The translations under genes were made by a program, and so were the position numbers. Positions 1-11,004 of a DNA stretch of 64,000 bases are shown piece by piece (the first letter of the stretch is position 1; every line of letters begins with the position of its first letter). The notes beneath the pieces were generated by a model. That model did no database searches and had not been told where the DNA came from. It saw only the letters and a program-made list of their open reading frames with translations. The DNA is from Kalymmatonema hyalinum WJT4-NPBG1 (GTDB taxonomy: Bacteria; Cyanobacteriota; Cyanobacteriia; Cyanobacteriales; Nostocaceae). The stretch spans positions 1 to 64,000 of the forward strand of contig JAHHIB010000002.1 in assembly GCA_019359075.1 (NCBI GenBank), written 5' to 3'.

Positions 1-90
1 TTAAACAAAGACTACGAGTTACTCCCGGAAACGGCAGAGACATTTGTCTACCTTGCCATGATCCGGATTATGGTGAGACGATTGGCATAA
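1..90 (+). mobile_element. C-terminal tail of an IS transposase (IS4/IS5-type DDE), truncated by window edge
   Basis: Frame 1 reads LNKDYELLPETAETFVYLAMIRIMVRRLA*, the typical C-terminus of IS5-like transposases (DYE..PET.E...YLAM.R.M.RRL). Confidence 0.75.
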
Positions 91-110
91 TATTTTACCC
101 CGCATAACTT

Positions 111-1436
111 TTCAAACATCCTCTAAGAGATTCTCATATTAAAATTAATAATGCATATCAAACTATACTTAAAGCCGTAAGAAGCATAATTAGTTCATCT
201 AAGCTAGAAGAAAAAATGGACGACATCGAAGTTATCCAAAATATTGTAGATAATGATTTTACAATATTATATATGGTGACTGACAGTAAGGAGGATGCAT
301 TCAGATTATTTCAAGTTATTAACGACAGAGGAACAAATTTAACTGTCGGTGATTTATTAAAAGCAAAAATTTTAGAAATTGTAGAAGGTTTTAGAGATAA
401 TCAAGATAGATGCGAAACCTTTTGGGATGAGATCCTTGCAGATTCTCCATCAGATACAGAAAATTATTTGAATTGGATTTACGAATCTTATAAGGGGAAA
501 AGAGCTAAACAAGATGAACTCTTCGATACGTTACTTGATGGTTTTTTCCCTCAACATAAGAAGCATAAAATAGAACAATTTGCAGAAGTTGAATCTCAGC
601 AAGTATATCAAACAGTAAAAAATTTACATGAAGATATTGTTAAATGTAGAAAACTACTAGAAGGTCAGTGGTTACATACAATGCAACAACCAATAACTAA
701 TTGGGATAGAACTCGTTTAAATATTTTGTTAAAAGAGTTAGATCATACTTTGTCTATACCACTCTTTTTAGCAGCATCACAACTCGACCATAAAATATTT
801 TCTCAAATAGTACAGATTGTAGAAAAAGTATTTTTCAGATACAAAATAATATGTAATCAGCATGCTACGTCACTCAAAAATATTTATTATGAAGAATCTA
901 TTGTAATGAGGGAAAAACCAAGCTCTTATAATATCTCAAACTTCAAGCATAAGTTAAAAAAATTAATCAGTTCCAAAGCATCAAATCTTATGTTTAAAAA
1001 TGGTCTTGAAACATTGGGCTACAAAGAATCTGGCGGTAGCAATAAACCTCTTAAATATTTTTTGATGACTATAGAGTATCATTATCAATGGTACAAAAAT
1101 GGTGGAGTAGGAGATGCCATATGTATTGATAAAAGTAGAGTTTATGACTTTGCTGGAACCTCAATTGAGCATATATATCCACAAAAAGCATCTCCAAATC
1201 TTCGGGATGAAAAATTGGAACCATTGAAAAATACATTGGGTAATCTGACCATCTTAGACCCTGCACAGAATACCTTAAGTGGAAATGATCCCTTCCTTGC
1301 AAAGAGATCAACTTATCAAGACTCATCTGTGCTTGTAACTAGAGATATAGCGACAAATAGCACTTGGACTGAGCAAGAAGTAGAAAATCATAAAAATCTA
1401 CTTATAGACGTTGCTCTTAAGATTTTTAATGCATAA
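111..1436 (+). pseudogene. DUF262/DUF1524 (GmrSD-like) protein, 5'-truncated remnant
   Basis: ORF 216-1436; in-frame sequence continues upstream to ~111 (FKHPLRDSHIKINNAYQTILKAVRSIISSSKLEEK) before a stop. FRLFQVINDRGTNLTVGDLLKAKIL is DUF262-like; TSIEHIYPQ...LGNLTILDPAQN is DUF1524 HNH-like. The DUF262 N-terminal nucleotide-binding part is missing. Confidence 0.75.
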
Positions 1437-1571
1437 TTTCTAGCAAGGGAGTTGTAGATTGGACAGATTGTCTCAAAATTAAATGCCACTATAGGCTTTA
1501 ATTTGCTTGATTTGAGAAATGCCATAAGCCGGAGGCTTGACGCTCCGCGTATCGCGCCTTAAGAGGAACAT

Positions 1572-2015
1572 CTATACTGTTGTCGGATCAACGGCTACAA
1601 TCCCTTCAGACGCATAACGGATAAAATCAGTCGTATTAAATGTCAGAATATGAGTCACACTGTTTGCCTTCATGGTAGCAACAAGACGAGCATCATGCAC
1701 TTGGACACCTGACACACCAAATGCGACGACAAGTCTACGCCATTGAGGGTAAATCGTAGGCATATCAGGCAACAATGGAAACAAGCGCTCAATCAGTCGC
1801 AACAGCCGATCCGCATCCGTCGGTGTCCAGCCAAATCCGTTGTTTGCAGAGGGTCGTGTGGCGACGTTCCAAAACTCAGCGCAGTTTTGCGGCGTGACTT
1901 GCAACGTATGTCCATCGTCTCGCAGTTTCCGCATTGCAGTTCGTATGATTGGGTGTAGTGGGTGGGTGCGATCGACAAGACGTAGCAGGACGTTAGTATC
2001 CACGAGGTAGACCAC
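1572..2015 (-). CDS. PIN-domain toxin (VapC-like)
   Basis: MVYLVDTNVLLRLVD..., HDARLVATMKANSVTHILTFNTTDF: PIN acidic residues. Confidence 0.85.
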   Translation of the reverse strand: MVYLVDTNVLLRLVDRTHPLHPIIRTAMRKLRDDGHTLQVTPQNCAEFWNVATRPSANNGFGWTPTDADRLLRLIERLFPLLPDMPTIYPQWRRLVVAFGVSGVQVHDARLVATMKANSVTHILTFNTTDFIRYASEGIVAVDPTTV

Positions 2016-2017
2016 GA

Positions 2018-2299
2018 CTAGGGATGATCCTCATAAATACTTGCACGACTTACTGCATAATCTGACAGCATAGACGCATTTGACCCAACGCAGGCTGCAA
2101 ACTCGTCAGCTAACTGATCTGCGACTTTTTCAAACTCGTCATTATTCAGTTGACCATGTATCTGCTGTAGCAGCGCCTCCACTGTTGGCGCGAAAGCATC
2201 AGCTAATAATTGTCGGATGCATTCACTATCACCACGTGCAATGCTTTCTCGTAATTTCTCCTCTAATTGAGGCGACAATTTTAGCGTAATACTTGTCAT
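2018..2299 (-). CDS. Putative antitoxin partner of the PIN toxin
   Basis: Small ORF 2 bp upstream of the PIN ORF, same strand; ribbon-helix-helix-like N-terminus (MTSITLKLSPQLEEKLRE). Confidence 0.65.
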   Translation of the reverse strand: MTSITLKLSPQLEEKLRESIARGDSECIRQLLADAFAPTVEALLQQIHGQLNNDEFEKVADQLADEFAACVGSNASMLSDYAVSRASIYEDHP

Positions 2300-2370
2300 A
2301 CCTTAAAAGTTCCAAACGAACTAGTTTTCTTTCTATCGTAACAGGGTAAGCAACCACTACTGAAAAATAA

Positions 2371-2400
2371 AATTAAAAGCTCCTACCGCAGCAGGAGCTT
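2371..2400 (-). terminator. Intrinsic terminator after the PG-binding gene
   Basis: Inverted repeat aagctcct...aggagctt followed on the minus strand by tttaatttta. Confidence 0.6.
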
Positions 2401-2439
2401 GAAAGTAAAGTTATGGGAGGAGTAGAGAAGCCATTAGTT

Positions 2440-2913
2440 TTAATCAACTGTCAGGAAAGTCGCTAGTTTGCTCAAAGCTTCCCAAGTCTTGTCACCAATA
2501 ACGCCATCAGTTACTAGTTTCTTATCTTTCTGAAAAGCTTTTACTGCTGCTTCTGTTTTCTCTCCAAAATTGCCATCAATTGCACCAGTGTCATATCCGC
2601 CATCTTCCAAGACTTTTTGCACAATCGAAACTTGTTCGCCAGTGCTACCACGACGCAAAGTAGGTTTATCTACTGGGGCATTAGCACGCAGAGATTTCCA
2701 GGTTAGAGGACCAGCAATGCCGTCTTGTTTAAGCAGGAATTGGTATTGAATAATTTTGACACCATCCTCTGTCTTGGGACCAAAAACGCCATCAACTTTG
2801 ACATCGTCCTTACGATTGAGCCTTTTGTTCAACAGTTTTTGTAACTCTTTAACTTTTTCGCCTTCAGAACCAAGGTTTAATGTGGGGTCGTTGGTCGTAT
2901 TTGCTGCTACCAT
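2440..2913 (-). CDS. Peptidoglycan-binding protein (two PG_binding_1 repeats)
   Basis: Two copies of LxxGSxGExVxxLQxxL...DGxFGxKTExAVxxFQ. Confidence 0.85.
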   Translation of the reverse strand: MVAANTTNDPTLNLGSEGEKVKELQKLLNKRLNRKDDVKVDGVFGPKTEDGVKIIQYQFLLKQDGIAGPLTWKSLRANAPVDKPTLRRGSTGEQVSIVQKVLEDGGYDTGAIDGNFGEKTEAAVKAFQKDKKLVTDGVIGDKTWEALSKLATFLTVD

Positions 2914-3103
2914 AGCTAACTTATCTTGAATGAACTACTGATAAATTCTTCACCTGCGTCTATGAACATTTCGGATTTGGCTTGGTACACAAAAGGGTAC
3001 TATTGCGTAGTGGCGTAGCAAAATAAAAGCGCGAAGAACCCTCATGTCCTTCACGCCTTCGCGTCTAGCTTGCACAAAGTTGCTCTGTGGGTGTCTACAC
3101 GGT

Positions 3104-4693
3104 TTATTTTTCGGGCGGTAAATCTACACTGTAGAGAGTTTTTCCTTCCAAGTTAATCAATGCGACTGTCATCACCTCTGTATCACCGTCAATTTTGACT
3201 GTCCCAAAAAATTGCAAACCTGCACTTGGGGGTCGATTTGGTGTCAAATCTGTAGGTATACTGAGAAATTTCACCTCTGGACCAAAGGTATTGTCGAGTC
3301 TATTTGGTCCAAATGTACCAGAGTTGAGAGGACCTGCGACGAACTCCCAGAAGGGTTTGAAGTCTTGAAACTGTGCTTTGTTGGGGTCGTAGTAGTGTGC
3401 TGCTGCGTAATGTACGTCTGCTGTTAACCAAACGACATTCTTAATATCGGCTCGTTTGATGAACCGTAATAAATCAGCTAATTCTAGTTCCCGTCCCAAG
3501 GCTGGACCGTCTCCGTTAGCGACATTTTCAAAGGCGGTGGGACCGTCTGGAACAACCAACCCTACAGGCATATCGCTAGCAATAATTTTCCATTTTGCTG
3601 TTGATTTGCGTAGTTGATTTTTCAACCAACGTATCTGTGCATTACCTAGAAATACTGTTTCTGGGCTTTCTTCTGTCTGGCGATTTTCTGTGTTTGGTCC
3701 TCGGTAGCTGCGCTTATCAATCATAAAGATTTCTAGCAAGGAACCATACTTGAAGGAGCGATAAATTCTGCTTGGGTCATCGCCATCAATCCGAATGGGG
3801 AAGTATTCCAAAAATGCTTGATTTCCCCGCTGTGCTAACAAGGAAACGTCCTTAACTGTGTAGCGATTATCTTCCAGTATCTCGCCTGGATACCAGTTGT
3901 TTGTTACCTCGTGGTCATCCCACTGGGCAAGTATGGGAACTTGGGCGTTGAAGCGACGGACGTTTTCATCCAATAAGTTGTATATATAGTTACCACGAAA
4001 TTCTGCCAAGGTTTCGGCAACTTTTGATTTTTCTGGTGTGGTGATGTTTTTCCAGATACTACCGTCATCTAGCTTGACTTCGGACTGGATGGGACCATCA
4101 GCATAAATAGTGTCGCCGGAATGGATAAAAAAGTCTGGATTGACTTGCCGGATGGTTTCGTAAATTTTCATACCACCGAACTCCGGATTAATACCCCATC
4201 CCTGACCGGCAGTGTCACCTGACCAAGCAAAGAAGATATCTCGCCCATATGCAGGGGGAGTTCGGAAAGTACCTACAACAGGTTCTGAGTAGATTTTTGT
4301 ATCGTCTAAGTCTTGGAATGTTACCTTGTAAAATATCTGCTGACTTGATGGCAGGTTTTTGAGATAAAGCCGTGCTGTATAATCGCTGGCTTCTAGGGCA
4401 TTTGGTCCGAGAACACGCTGTGCGCCACGGAAAGATTCGTCAGTCGCATATTCTACAATCATTCGGGCTGGGCGATCGCTCCGACTCCAAACCACAGCTC
4501 TATTGCCGTTGATGTCACCACTGGCGACTCCATAAGGTATGGTGGGACGCAATTTATCAGATGTGATTATGGCAGGTGCTTGAGCAAAACCTGTTGATTT
4601 TGATAAAAGGTTTGTGGCAATAATTCCACCACTGGTAATCGCTGAACGAAGTAAGAACTGGCGACGGTTTAGCTTTAAGGGATTGGATTTCAT
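3104..4693 (-). CDS. phoD: Alkaline phosphatase D family protein (PhoD), Tat-exported
   Basis: MKSNPLKLNRRQFLLRSA twin-arginine signal; HSGDTIYADGP, QWDDHEVTNNW, WLTADVHYAAAH PhoD metal-binding motifs. Confidence 0.9.
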   Translation of the reverse strand: MKSNPLKLNRRQFLLRSAITSGGIIATNLLSKSTGFAQAPAIITSDKLRPTIPYGVASGDINGNRAVVWSRSDRPARMIVEYATDESFRGAQRVLGPNALEASDYTARLYLKNLPSSQQIFYKVTFQDLDDTKIYSEPVVGTFRTPPAYGRDIFFAWSGDTAGQGWGINPEFGGMKIYETIRQVNPDFFIHSGDTIYADGPIQSEVKLDDGSIWKNITTPEKSKVAETLAEFRGNYIYNLLDENVRRFNAQVPILAQWDDHEVTNNWYPGEILEDNRYTVKDVSLLAQRGNQAFLEYFPIRIDGDDPSRIYRSFKYGSLLEIFMIDKRSYRGPNTENRQTEESPETVFLGNAQIRWLKNQLRKSTAKWKIIASDMPVGLVVPDGPTAFENVANGDGPALGRELELADLLRFIKRADIKNVVWLTADVHYAAAHYYDPNKAQFQDFKPFWEFVAGPLNSGTFGPNRLDNTFGPEVKFLSIPTDLTPNRPPSAGLQFFGTVKIDGDTEVMTVALINLEGKTLYSVDLPPEK

Positions 4694-5116
4694 AAAATTA
4701 ATAACTCTAGTTACAAGTGCTACATGAAATTGAATGAACCGAACCACAATGAACCAAAAATAAACAAAGCACACGAATAGATTTTCGTGACTTTTCAAGG
4801 GTTATTTTTTAACGACAAGCTACTACACCTCTACACACTTTGCACCCTAACTCTACAAACTTTTTTGACGCGAAATTGACTCTATTCTTTAACCGGAATT
4901 TAACCGAATCTAAACGAAAGCATTAGAATAGGAAATCATGAATCACAAGAAATTTATCATATTTGATAAGTAGGTCAACCTAAAAAAACGTAAAATAGAG
5001 TGAGTGCAGTAAGTAAGTAGGCGAAAAAAAGCTCAAACCCTTGATTTATCGCCGTTTCCTCTCCCCTTGACCCACGATTGCCGTGCAGAGCAGTGCGCTT
5101 CGCGCAATCACGCTTA

Positions 5117-5137
5117 AATTCAAAATTCAAAATTCAA
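5117..5137. repeat. Heptamer STRR (AATTCAA)x3
   Basis: aattcaa aattcaa aattcaa direct tandem. Confidence 0.7.
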
Positions 5138-5458
5138 AAAAAAGAAAAAGGCTTCGCCGTGAGCTCAGCCGAACGGAACTGAGCCGCCTAAATTTTATTT
5201 ATGGAAAATGAAAAAAATGTTTTCCTCAGCGGCGCAGCGCATCTTAAACGGCGTCCTTGTTCTGAGCCGCCTAAATTTATTTCTGGGGTTCTTAATGCGT
5301 GAATTTATAATGCCGTACCTTATGAATTCCCCGTAAGCGCAGCGTCTGCGCTCTTGAGAAGGGGTTGACAAATCCTGCTTTCCCTTAACTTGTCACGAAT
5401 CCTATAACCCTTGAGATTGCCTTAACTTTTGGTCAGGATATGGTTCACAATTTCATCA

Positions 5459-6499
5459 TTAAGAGGGTAAAAGCACAATAGAATCCAACGTTTCATTGAT
5501 CGCCGTCATTAATAAATCATTTAAAGGAATGCCCGCTGCTTTCGCCATACCGACAATCACACTTGTGGGGCCAAAAGTACAATACAACCCGGCTTCTAAG
5601 AACCAAGGTTGTCCCTTTGGGTCGATCCGGAAGTCAAATAAACTGTAATGGCGACAGCCCAAAGCCAAATGACACTTTTTAGCCACTTGCTGAACCTTTT
5701 GGGTGATCGGGTCATTAGGATCTACAACCCAAGCCTTGATATTATCTTTACCTGTTAAACGCAAATTGCGATCGTCCGGTTGTTGGAATTTGTCAGTATA
5801 AGTGCGGATGGGTTTGTCGTGGGGATCTACCAGATACTCTTGAAGGGGTAAACCGACTAGCTCCCCATCTTTGACAATGATGCCGCATCTGACTTCTCGA
5901 CCGGGTTCAATGAATGCTTCTACGATGACCTCATCTGCATATTCAAATGCTTTCTTGAGGGCAGTGTCATAGTCAGTAGCCTCTTTGACTAAGGACACCC
6001 CTAAAGAGTTGTCGGAACTTGCGGGTTTGATGACTGCTGGAGGTGTAATTGTCGGAACGTCTCCTTGGCGGAGCAGTTCTCCAAAAGGCACTTTGACCCC
6101 TGCTGCTGCGACAATTGCTTTGGCTGTAGCTTTGTGCGCCGTTATTGCCATGACATCCGGAGTATTGCCTATGTAAGGGATCTTAAGCAGGTCGAATAGT
6201 GCGCGGTAGTGAGTCATTCCAGGGATACAAAGCATTTGTGGCAACACAAGGTCAATGTTTTGCGCTGTTAGAAACTGTATGGCATCTAACAGAGGAATCG
6301 GTTTGGCGACAGCAATATCTTCTTGATTGAGAGAACAAGGAAATCGCCACTGACCATCAGGTGTGATGTATGCAATCTGAAACTCATACGATGGATTTGC
6401 CGTAGCTACCAGACAGTTTTGGGCGTACTTGCGTGACAAATCACAGTAAAAATCATTGTATGCAGACCCAACTAAATGAAGGATACGAAGTGGTGGCAT
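5459..6499 (-). CDS. D-alanine--D-alanine ligase-like ATP-grasp protein
   Basis: PAVIKPASSDNSLGVSLVKEATDYDTAL, VIVEAFIEPGREVRCGII, DFRIDPKGQPWFLEAG ATP-grasp motifs. Confidence 0.85.
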   Translation of the reverse strand: MPPLRILHLVGSAYNDFYCDLSRKYAQNCLVATANPSYEFQIAYITPDGQWRFPCSLNQEDIAVAKPIPLLDAIQFLTAQNIDLVLPQMLCIPGMTHYRALFDLLKIPYIGNTPDVMAITAHKATAKAIVAAAGVKVPFGELLRQGDVPTITPPAVIKPASSDNSLGVSLVKEATDYDTALKKAFEYADEVIVEAFIEPGREVRCGIIVKDGELVGLPLQEYLVDPHDKPIRTYTDKFQQPDDRNLRLTGKDNIKAWVVDPNDPITQKVQQVAKKCHLALGCRHYSLFDFRIDPKGQPWFLEAGLYCTFGPTSVIVGMAKAAGIPLNDLLMTAINETLDSIVLLPS

Positions 6500-6712
6500 G
6501 ATTAATCTTTCTAGGCACTCTTATATCCTACATCTCGCACCCAAACTGTCATAGTCCCATGGACTATAGTTATGTGTATGCAACCCAGCACCGTTCTAAA
6601 TAACCTTTACTTAACCTTCTTCATGTCTAAATTTAACCTTAGATTTTTATAAATTTAGATGTTTGGGAATACTAATTTTTATTAGGCAACAACTCTTTTC
6701 TTTCCCCTATTT

Positions 6713-7483
6713 TTACCAAGGTAAGCGGCTACCATCCCAGGAAAAAAACTGCCCGCTATCGCCATCTTGAAGCTGTTCGATGACACTTAACAATTGGTTA
6801 ACTGTGCGTTCCACTGAAAATAATTTTTCAGCAGGTACATTTGCCTGAAATGGACGAGAAAGGCGAGTATCGGTTGTCCCAGGGTGTAACATCACTATCA
6901 ATGTCTTGGGGCTAGTTCTTTTATACTCAATTGCTGCTGTTCGCATTAACATATTGAGTGCAGCTTTGGAAGCTCGATAACCATACCATCCTCCCAGTTG
7001 GTTATCACCAATACTGCCTACCTTAGCAGAAATACTGCCAAAAACACTGCGCTCATGATGACGAAATAGGGGTAAAAGGTGTTTGGCAAGCAGGATAGCC
7101 CCCATACTGTTGACTTGAAAGTAGCGCATCAAATACTCTGGATTGATGCGTTTTAAACTTTTTTCTGGTTGCAATGTCTCCTCATGCAGCAACCCTACAC
7201 AGTTGACAACTAAGTGAAGCTTGTTTACTGCTGCACTTATTTGTTGAACAACTTCAACAATCTGTGATTCATCAGTAATATCCATCGACAGACAAATTAA
7301 TCTGTCAGAATATTCATCTTTGAGAGTTAATAATTCCGAAGCAGACTCTGGCTGACGATAAGTTGCATAAACCTTGGCAAACCTATGATCTTGCAGTAAT
7401 TTTTGTACAAAGCCTAAACCGATGCCTTGGCTGGCTCCTACGATTAATGCATTAGCGTTGTTAATTCCTTCAAGAAAAGACAT
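6713..7483 (-). CDS. SDR family oxidoreductase (C-factor-like)
   Basis: NALIVGASQGIGLGFVQ Rossmann motif; GWYGYRASKAALNM catalytic YxxxK. Confidence 0.85.
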   Translation of the reverse strand: MSFLEGINNANALIVGASQGIGLGFVQKLLQDHRFAKVYATYRQPESASELLTLKDEYSDRLICLSMDITDESQIVEVVQQISAAVNKLHLVVNCVGLLHEETLQPEKSLKRINPEYLMRYFQVNSMGAILLAKHLLPLFRHHERSVFGSISAKVGSIGDNQLGGWYGYRASKAALNMLMRTAAIEYKRTSPKTLIVMLHPGTTDTRLSRPFQANVPAEKLFSVERTVNQLLSVIEQLQDGDSGQFFSWDGSRLPW

Positions 7484-7574
7484 TGATTTTTATTCACAAA
7501 CTTTGTAAATAAATGTAAACTATCTAGTGGCAGATGAAAAGCCTGCCTCAGTTTCATATACGACTACAACTTAG

Positions 7575-7718
7575 TATCAACGAACCGCGAAGACGCCGCA
7601 GGCGACTGGCGTCGCTAAGAGCGCTAAGAAAATTCTTCTTCGTGCCCTTCTCAGTAGCGGAGACGCTACGCGTATGCCTTCGGCACGCTTTGCGCTTACG
7701 CGTCTTCGTGGTTTATTT
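7575..7718. repeat. Cyanobacterial interspersed GC-rich palindromic repeat cluster
   Basis: gccgcaggcgactggcgtcgc..., gtagcggagacgctacgcgtatgccttcggcacgctttgcgcttacgcg; related sequence recurs at 9792-9857. Confidence 0.6.
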
Positions 7719-9095
7719 CCCAATACAAAATCTACTAAAAATCCTATCAAGTACAGATTCTGTCACTTCTTCACCCGTAATTTCCCCTAGAGCCTGAACT
7801 GCACCCCGTAAGTCAATTGTCCAGAAATCAAGAGGTAACTGCTGGACAATTGTTGCTTGCATCTGTTCTAGGGATGTCTTCGCTTTTACTAATGCTGCTG
7901 CTTGTCGTTGGTTGATTGCTAAATCCAAATCAGCAGCTTGTACTTTTCCAGCTTGCACTTGTTCGAGAATCGCTGCTTCTAGAGCTTCAATACCTTCATT
8001 TTGAGCGGCTGCTGTTTTGACAATGTGATTGATACTCTTTGGATATTGCACTCCTTCTGGTGATGCTAGGTCGATTTTGTTAATCACCAAAATTAATGGA
8101 CGGTGTTGCACTTGTTCGTAGATTTCTTGGTCTGCTGCTGTCCAATCTGTTTGGGCGTCAATGGTCAAAAGCACTAAGTCGGCTGCACTGGCTGCACGAC
8201 GGGAACGCTCAACCCCTATCTTTTCTACTTGGTCTTGTGTTTCCCGAATTCCTGCTGTATCTAGTACCTGCACGGGAATTCCACCAACAACCAACTGCGA
8301 TTCTACAACATCACGGGTTGTACCTGGTAGCTCAGTGACGATCGCTCGATCACTTCTACTCCAAGCATTCAACAAACTTGATTTTCCGACATTCGGACGC
8401 CCCACAATCGCCACTTTCAAACCTGTGCGCAGCAGTTCACCTTTGTCAGCGGTTGCGAGAATCCGGGATACGTCTGCGGAAATTCTCTCGATTTCTGATA
8501 TGATGACTTTATGATCCAAGGGGGGTAAATCTTCCTCAAAATCTATCCTCGCTTCGATTTCTGCCAAGACATCCAAACAGCTAGCGCGTAACTGACGGAT
8601 AGGATGAGCTAATTTTCCCTGCAAACCGGCGAGTGCTGTTTGTGCGGCTTGAGGCGATCGCGCTCCTACCAAATCGGCAATACTTTCTGCTTGAGTCAAA
8701 TCTAGTCGTCCATTCAAAAACGCCCGCAGGGTAAATTCTCCTGGTTGTGCTAGTCTTGCGCCATTTTCCAAGCAGAGTTGCAACACCTGCTGCACTGCCA
8801 TAATTCCCCCGTGACAGTGGAATTCCACCACATCTTCACGGGTGTAGGAACGAGGTGCTTTCATAATGAGCAAAAGTGCTTCATCCACGAGTTGCTGCGT
8901 TTGGGGATGGCGGATGTAACCGTACAGGATGCGGTGAGATTCCCAAACTTGACGCCCTGGCGCAAAGAAAAGAGTTTGGGCGATGGACGTTGCTTGTAAA
9001 CCAGATACGCGCACAATTCCAACGCTCCCCTGTTGGGGAACAACAGCAGTGGCGATCGCGGCGATGGTTCCAGTAGTAGCAAAGATTTGCGACAT
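7713..9095 (-). CDS. mnmE: tRNA uridine-5-carboxymethylaminomethyl(34) synthesis GTPase MnmE
   Basis: [47 protein letters not shown]1; C-terminal FCIGK. Confidence 0.97.
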   Translation of the reverse strand: MSQIFATTGTIAAIATAVVPQQGSVGIVRVSGLQATSIAQTLFFAPGRQVWESHRILYGYIRHPQTQQLVDEALLLIMKAPRSYTREDVVEFHCHGGIMAVQQVLQLCLENGARLAQPGEFTLRAFLNGRLDLTQAESIADLVGARSPQAAQTALAGLQGKLAHPIRQLRASCLDVLAEIEARIDFEEDLPPLDHKVIISEIERISADVSRILATADKGELLRTGLKVAIVGRPNVGKSSLLNAWSRSDRAIVTELPGTTRDVVESQLVVGGIPVQVLDTAGIRETQDQVEKIGVERSRRAASAADLVLLTIDAQTDWTAADQEIYEQVQHRPLILVINKIDLASPEGVQYPKSINHIVKTAAAQNEGIEALEAAILEQVQAGKVQAADLDLAINQRQAAALVKAKTSLEQMQATIVQQLPLDFWTIDLRGAVQALGEITGEEVTESVLDRIFSRFCIGK

Positions 9096-9312
9096 TTGCG
9101 CCCTTTTAACCAAGACATTGAATCTATCTTTGATTGTAGAGAAGTTGAATGGTAACATCTCTACAGTATTTTTGATTTTTGATTTTTGATTTGATTTTAG
9201 AAATGTTGCATGAAACGCTCACCAGAGGAGTCACAAGGTTAAAATTTACAAGAGCAACACAAGTCTTTTGGCTTCACAGTAAAAATTACTGTAAATTACT
9301 GCCGTTATCAAA

Positions 9313-9525
9313 ATGACAAACGAGGAGGTTTGCGTGGCAGAGGATCAAGTCAATAATCCTGAAACCAAAACCGACGACAGCGGTGTAGATGAAAAATCCT
9401 ATGTCGAGGCTGCATCAAAGTTCATCCAAGAGACTCCTTTAGACAAAATGCACGAAATAGCTGAAGCAGCCCGACTCAAAAGACTCACAGAACCCCCCAA
9501 ATGGGTTTTTCCTGAAGATACTTAA
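9313..9525 (+). CDS. Small acidic hypothetical protein (70 aa)
   Basis: ORF with gaggagg-type upstream sequence; no family recognised. Confidence 0.5.
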   Translation: MTNEEVCVAEDQVNNPETKTDDSGVDEKSYVEAASKFIQETPLDKMHEIAEAARLKRLTEPPKWVFPEDT

Positions 9526-9603
9526 GAGTCAATAAAGAAGAGTCAAGAGTGAAGAAAAATTTTTATCTTTTCTCTTTTCTCTTCTTTCTTTTTAACAAGG
9601 GCT

Positions 9604-9946
9604 CTACAAAGCATCTGGATCAATCTTTAATTCTCGCAGCTTTGCGGCTAAGCGCTCAGCTCGTTGTGTTTCTTGAAGAGCAACTTCTTCCGCTGTAGAA
9701 ACGAGTTGTCCATTTCGAGTAAAAAAGCGCAACTTTTGCTGAGCAATACTAAGTATAAAGCAATACGGTTGCGTTAACGATTGTTGCTGATAGCGTAAGC
9801 GCAAAGCGTGCCGCAGGCTTACGCGCAGCGTGTCCCGAAGGGACGAGCGCGTGGCACGAATGTGCCATAGATTGCACACGTGTCTTAACGTTGCATCCGA
9901 GAGTTCTACATTGACGTCTTGATAACGCTTTTGGTCTTATCACCAA
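9604..9946 (-). pseudogene. Degenerate Uma2-type (DUF820) endonuclease C-terminus interrupted by a GC-rich repeat
   Basis: C-term LRFFTRNGQLVSTAEEVALQETQRAERLAAKLRELKIDPDAL is Uma2-like; a repeat at 9792-9857 sits inside the frame; upstream frames broken. Confidence 0.6.
9792..9857. repeat. Interspersed GC-rich repeat
   Basis: gcgtaagcgcaaagcgtgccgcaggcttacgcgcagcgtgtcccgaagggacgagcgcg; core shared in opposite orientation with 7575-7718. Confidence 0.65.
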
Positions 9947-10071
9947 GCGTATTGAACTATAAACCTAGTTGTTGATTCCACAACCAACCTTAAGGGTTGG
10001 GTTCCAAAGGTTGGTATTTACCATGAACTTTCTAAGCCCTCCGCAACTTACGTAGGGATTGATAATTGTGG

Positions 10072-11004
10072 CTACGTAACTGTGTTCTGCAAACTTTCGA
10101 TAACATTGTACATTTGAACTGGATCAAGGACTCGCAGCAAGCTGCTTTGAGTCACAATGCCTAATCCTGTTCCTCCATCCCAAGACACCACTAATCTTCG
10201 GGGATCTTGCCGTTGCATCTGGGCAAGAGCAGTCCATAAAGAATCCTCAGGACTTAGCACAAATAGTGATTGACTCATTATAGTCTGCGCTAGAACTTCA
10301 GATAAATTTACTTGCATTGCCTGAAATTGCACAATGTCTTGTTCAGTGACAATTCCCACAGGAATGTGAACAAATTGTCTCAAATCTGACTGTAGTTGTT
10401 CCTCAGTAATCACGACGCAGCTAATCCGAAACTCTGCCATCACCTGAGCTAAACTCAATACCGAAGCAGTCATTGGGGCACGAATCACTTGGGTTGTCAT
10501 GACATCTGCCACACGCATGAACTTCAGGAGATGAATAGGGCGTAAAATGCTACGAATACTCTCGTGAGAAACTACACCAATAACTTCGTTTTTTTCTCCT
10601 ACTATCGGCAGATGACGAATGCGATACCGCCGGAACAAGAACAAAGCAGCAAAAACATCTTTAAAAGCAGCTTGCTGTAGAGTAATCACTGGTTGCGTCA
10701 TGACTTCAGCTACTGTCACCTTTCCAAAGTCGATGCCATCTGCGGTTAGCCGTACAATATCCCGTTCTGTAAAAATTCCCAGTAGCTCTGTTTTCTGCAT
10801 TACTAAGACACAGCTAGAGCCTGTCTGTTGTACGGTCATTGCATCTAATGGTGCAACACTTGATAATGAGCAACTTTGAATTCGCTTTTGATTCATTACA
10901 GCAATGACATCTACCAGCAATGTCTTTGGTGCAACAGTCAGTGGGTTATAGTCTATTGCCGCCTCTATTGCTGGTTCACTCAGCAGCAGGTCATCAAGTT
11001 GCAT
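10072..11004 (-). CDS. CBS-domain protein (four CBS motifs)
   Basis: Repeated CBS signatures: LLGIFTERDIVRL, VIGVVSHESIRSIL, VGIVTEQDIVQF, GLGIVTQSSLLRVL. Confidence 0.85.
   Translation of the reverse strand: MQLDDLLLSEPAIEAAIDYNPLTVAPKTLLVDVIAVMNQKRIQSCSLSSVAPLDAMTVQQTGSSCVLVMQKTELLGIFTERDIVRLTADGIDFGKVTVAEVMTQPVITLQQAAFKDVFAALFLFRRYRIRHLPIVGEKNEVIGVVSHESIRSILRPIHLLKFMRVADVMTTQVIRAPMTASVLSLAQVMAEFRISCVVITEEQLQSDLRQFVHIPVGIVTEQDIVQFQAMQVNLSEVLAQTIMSQSLFVLSPEDSLWTALAQMQRQDPRRLVVSWDGGTGLGIVTQSSLLRVLDPVQMYNVIESLQNTVT

Noticed and set aside
5117-5137. Short AATTCAA tandem as a CRISPR or regulatory array
   Set aside because: Three 7-bp heptamers, typical cyanobacterial STRR repeats.
7534-7797. 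Plus-strand ORF (87 aa) between the SDR and mnmE genes
   Set aside because: Arg-rich translation of the GC-rich interspersed repeat and the mnmE 3' end; not a gene.
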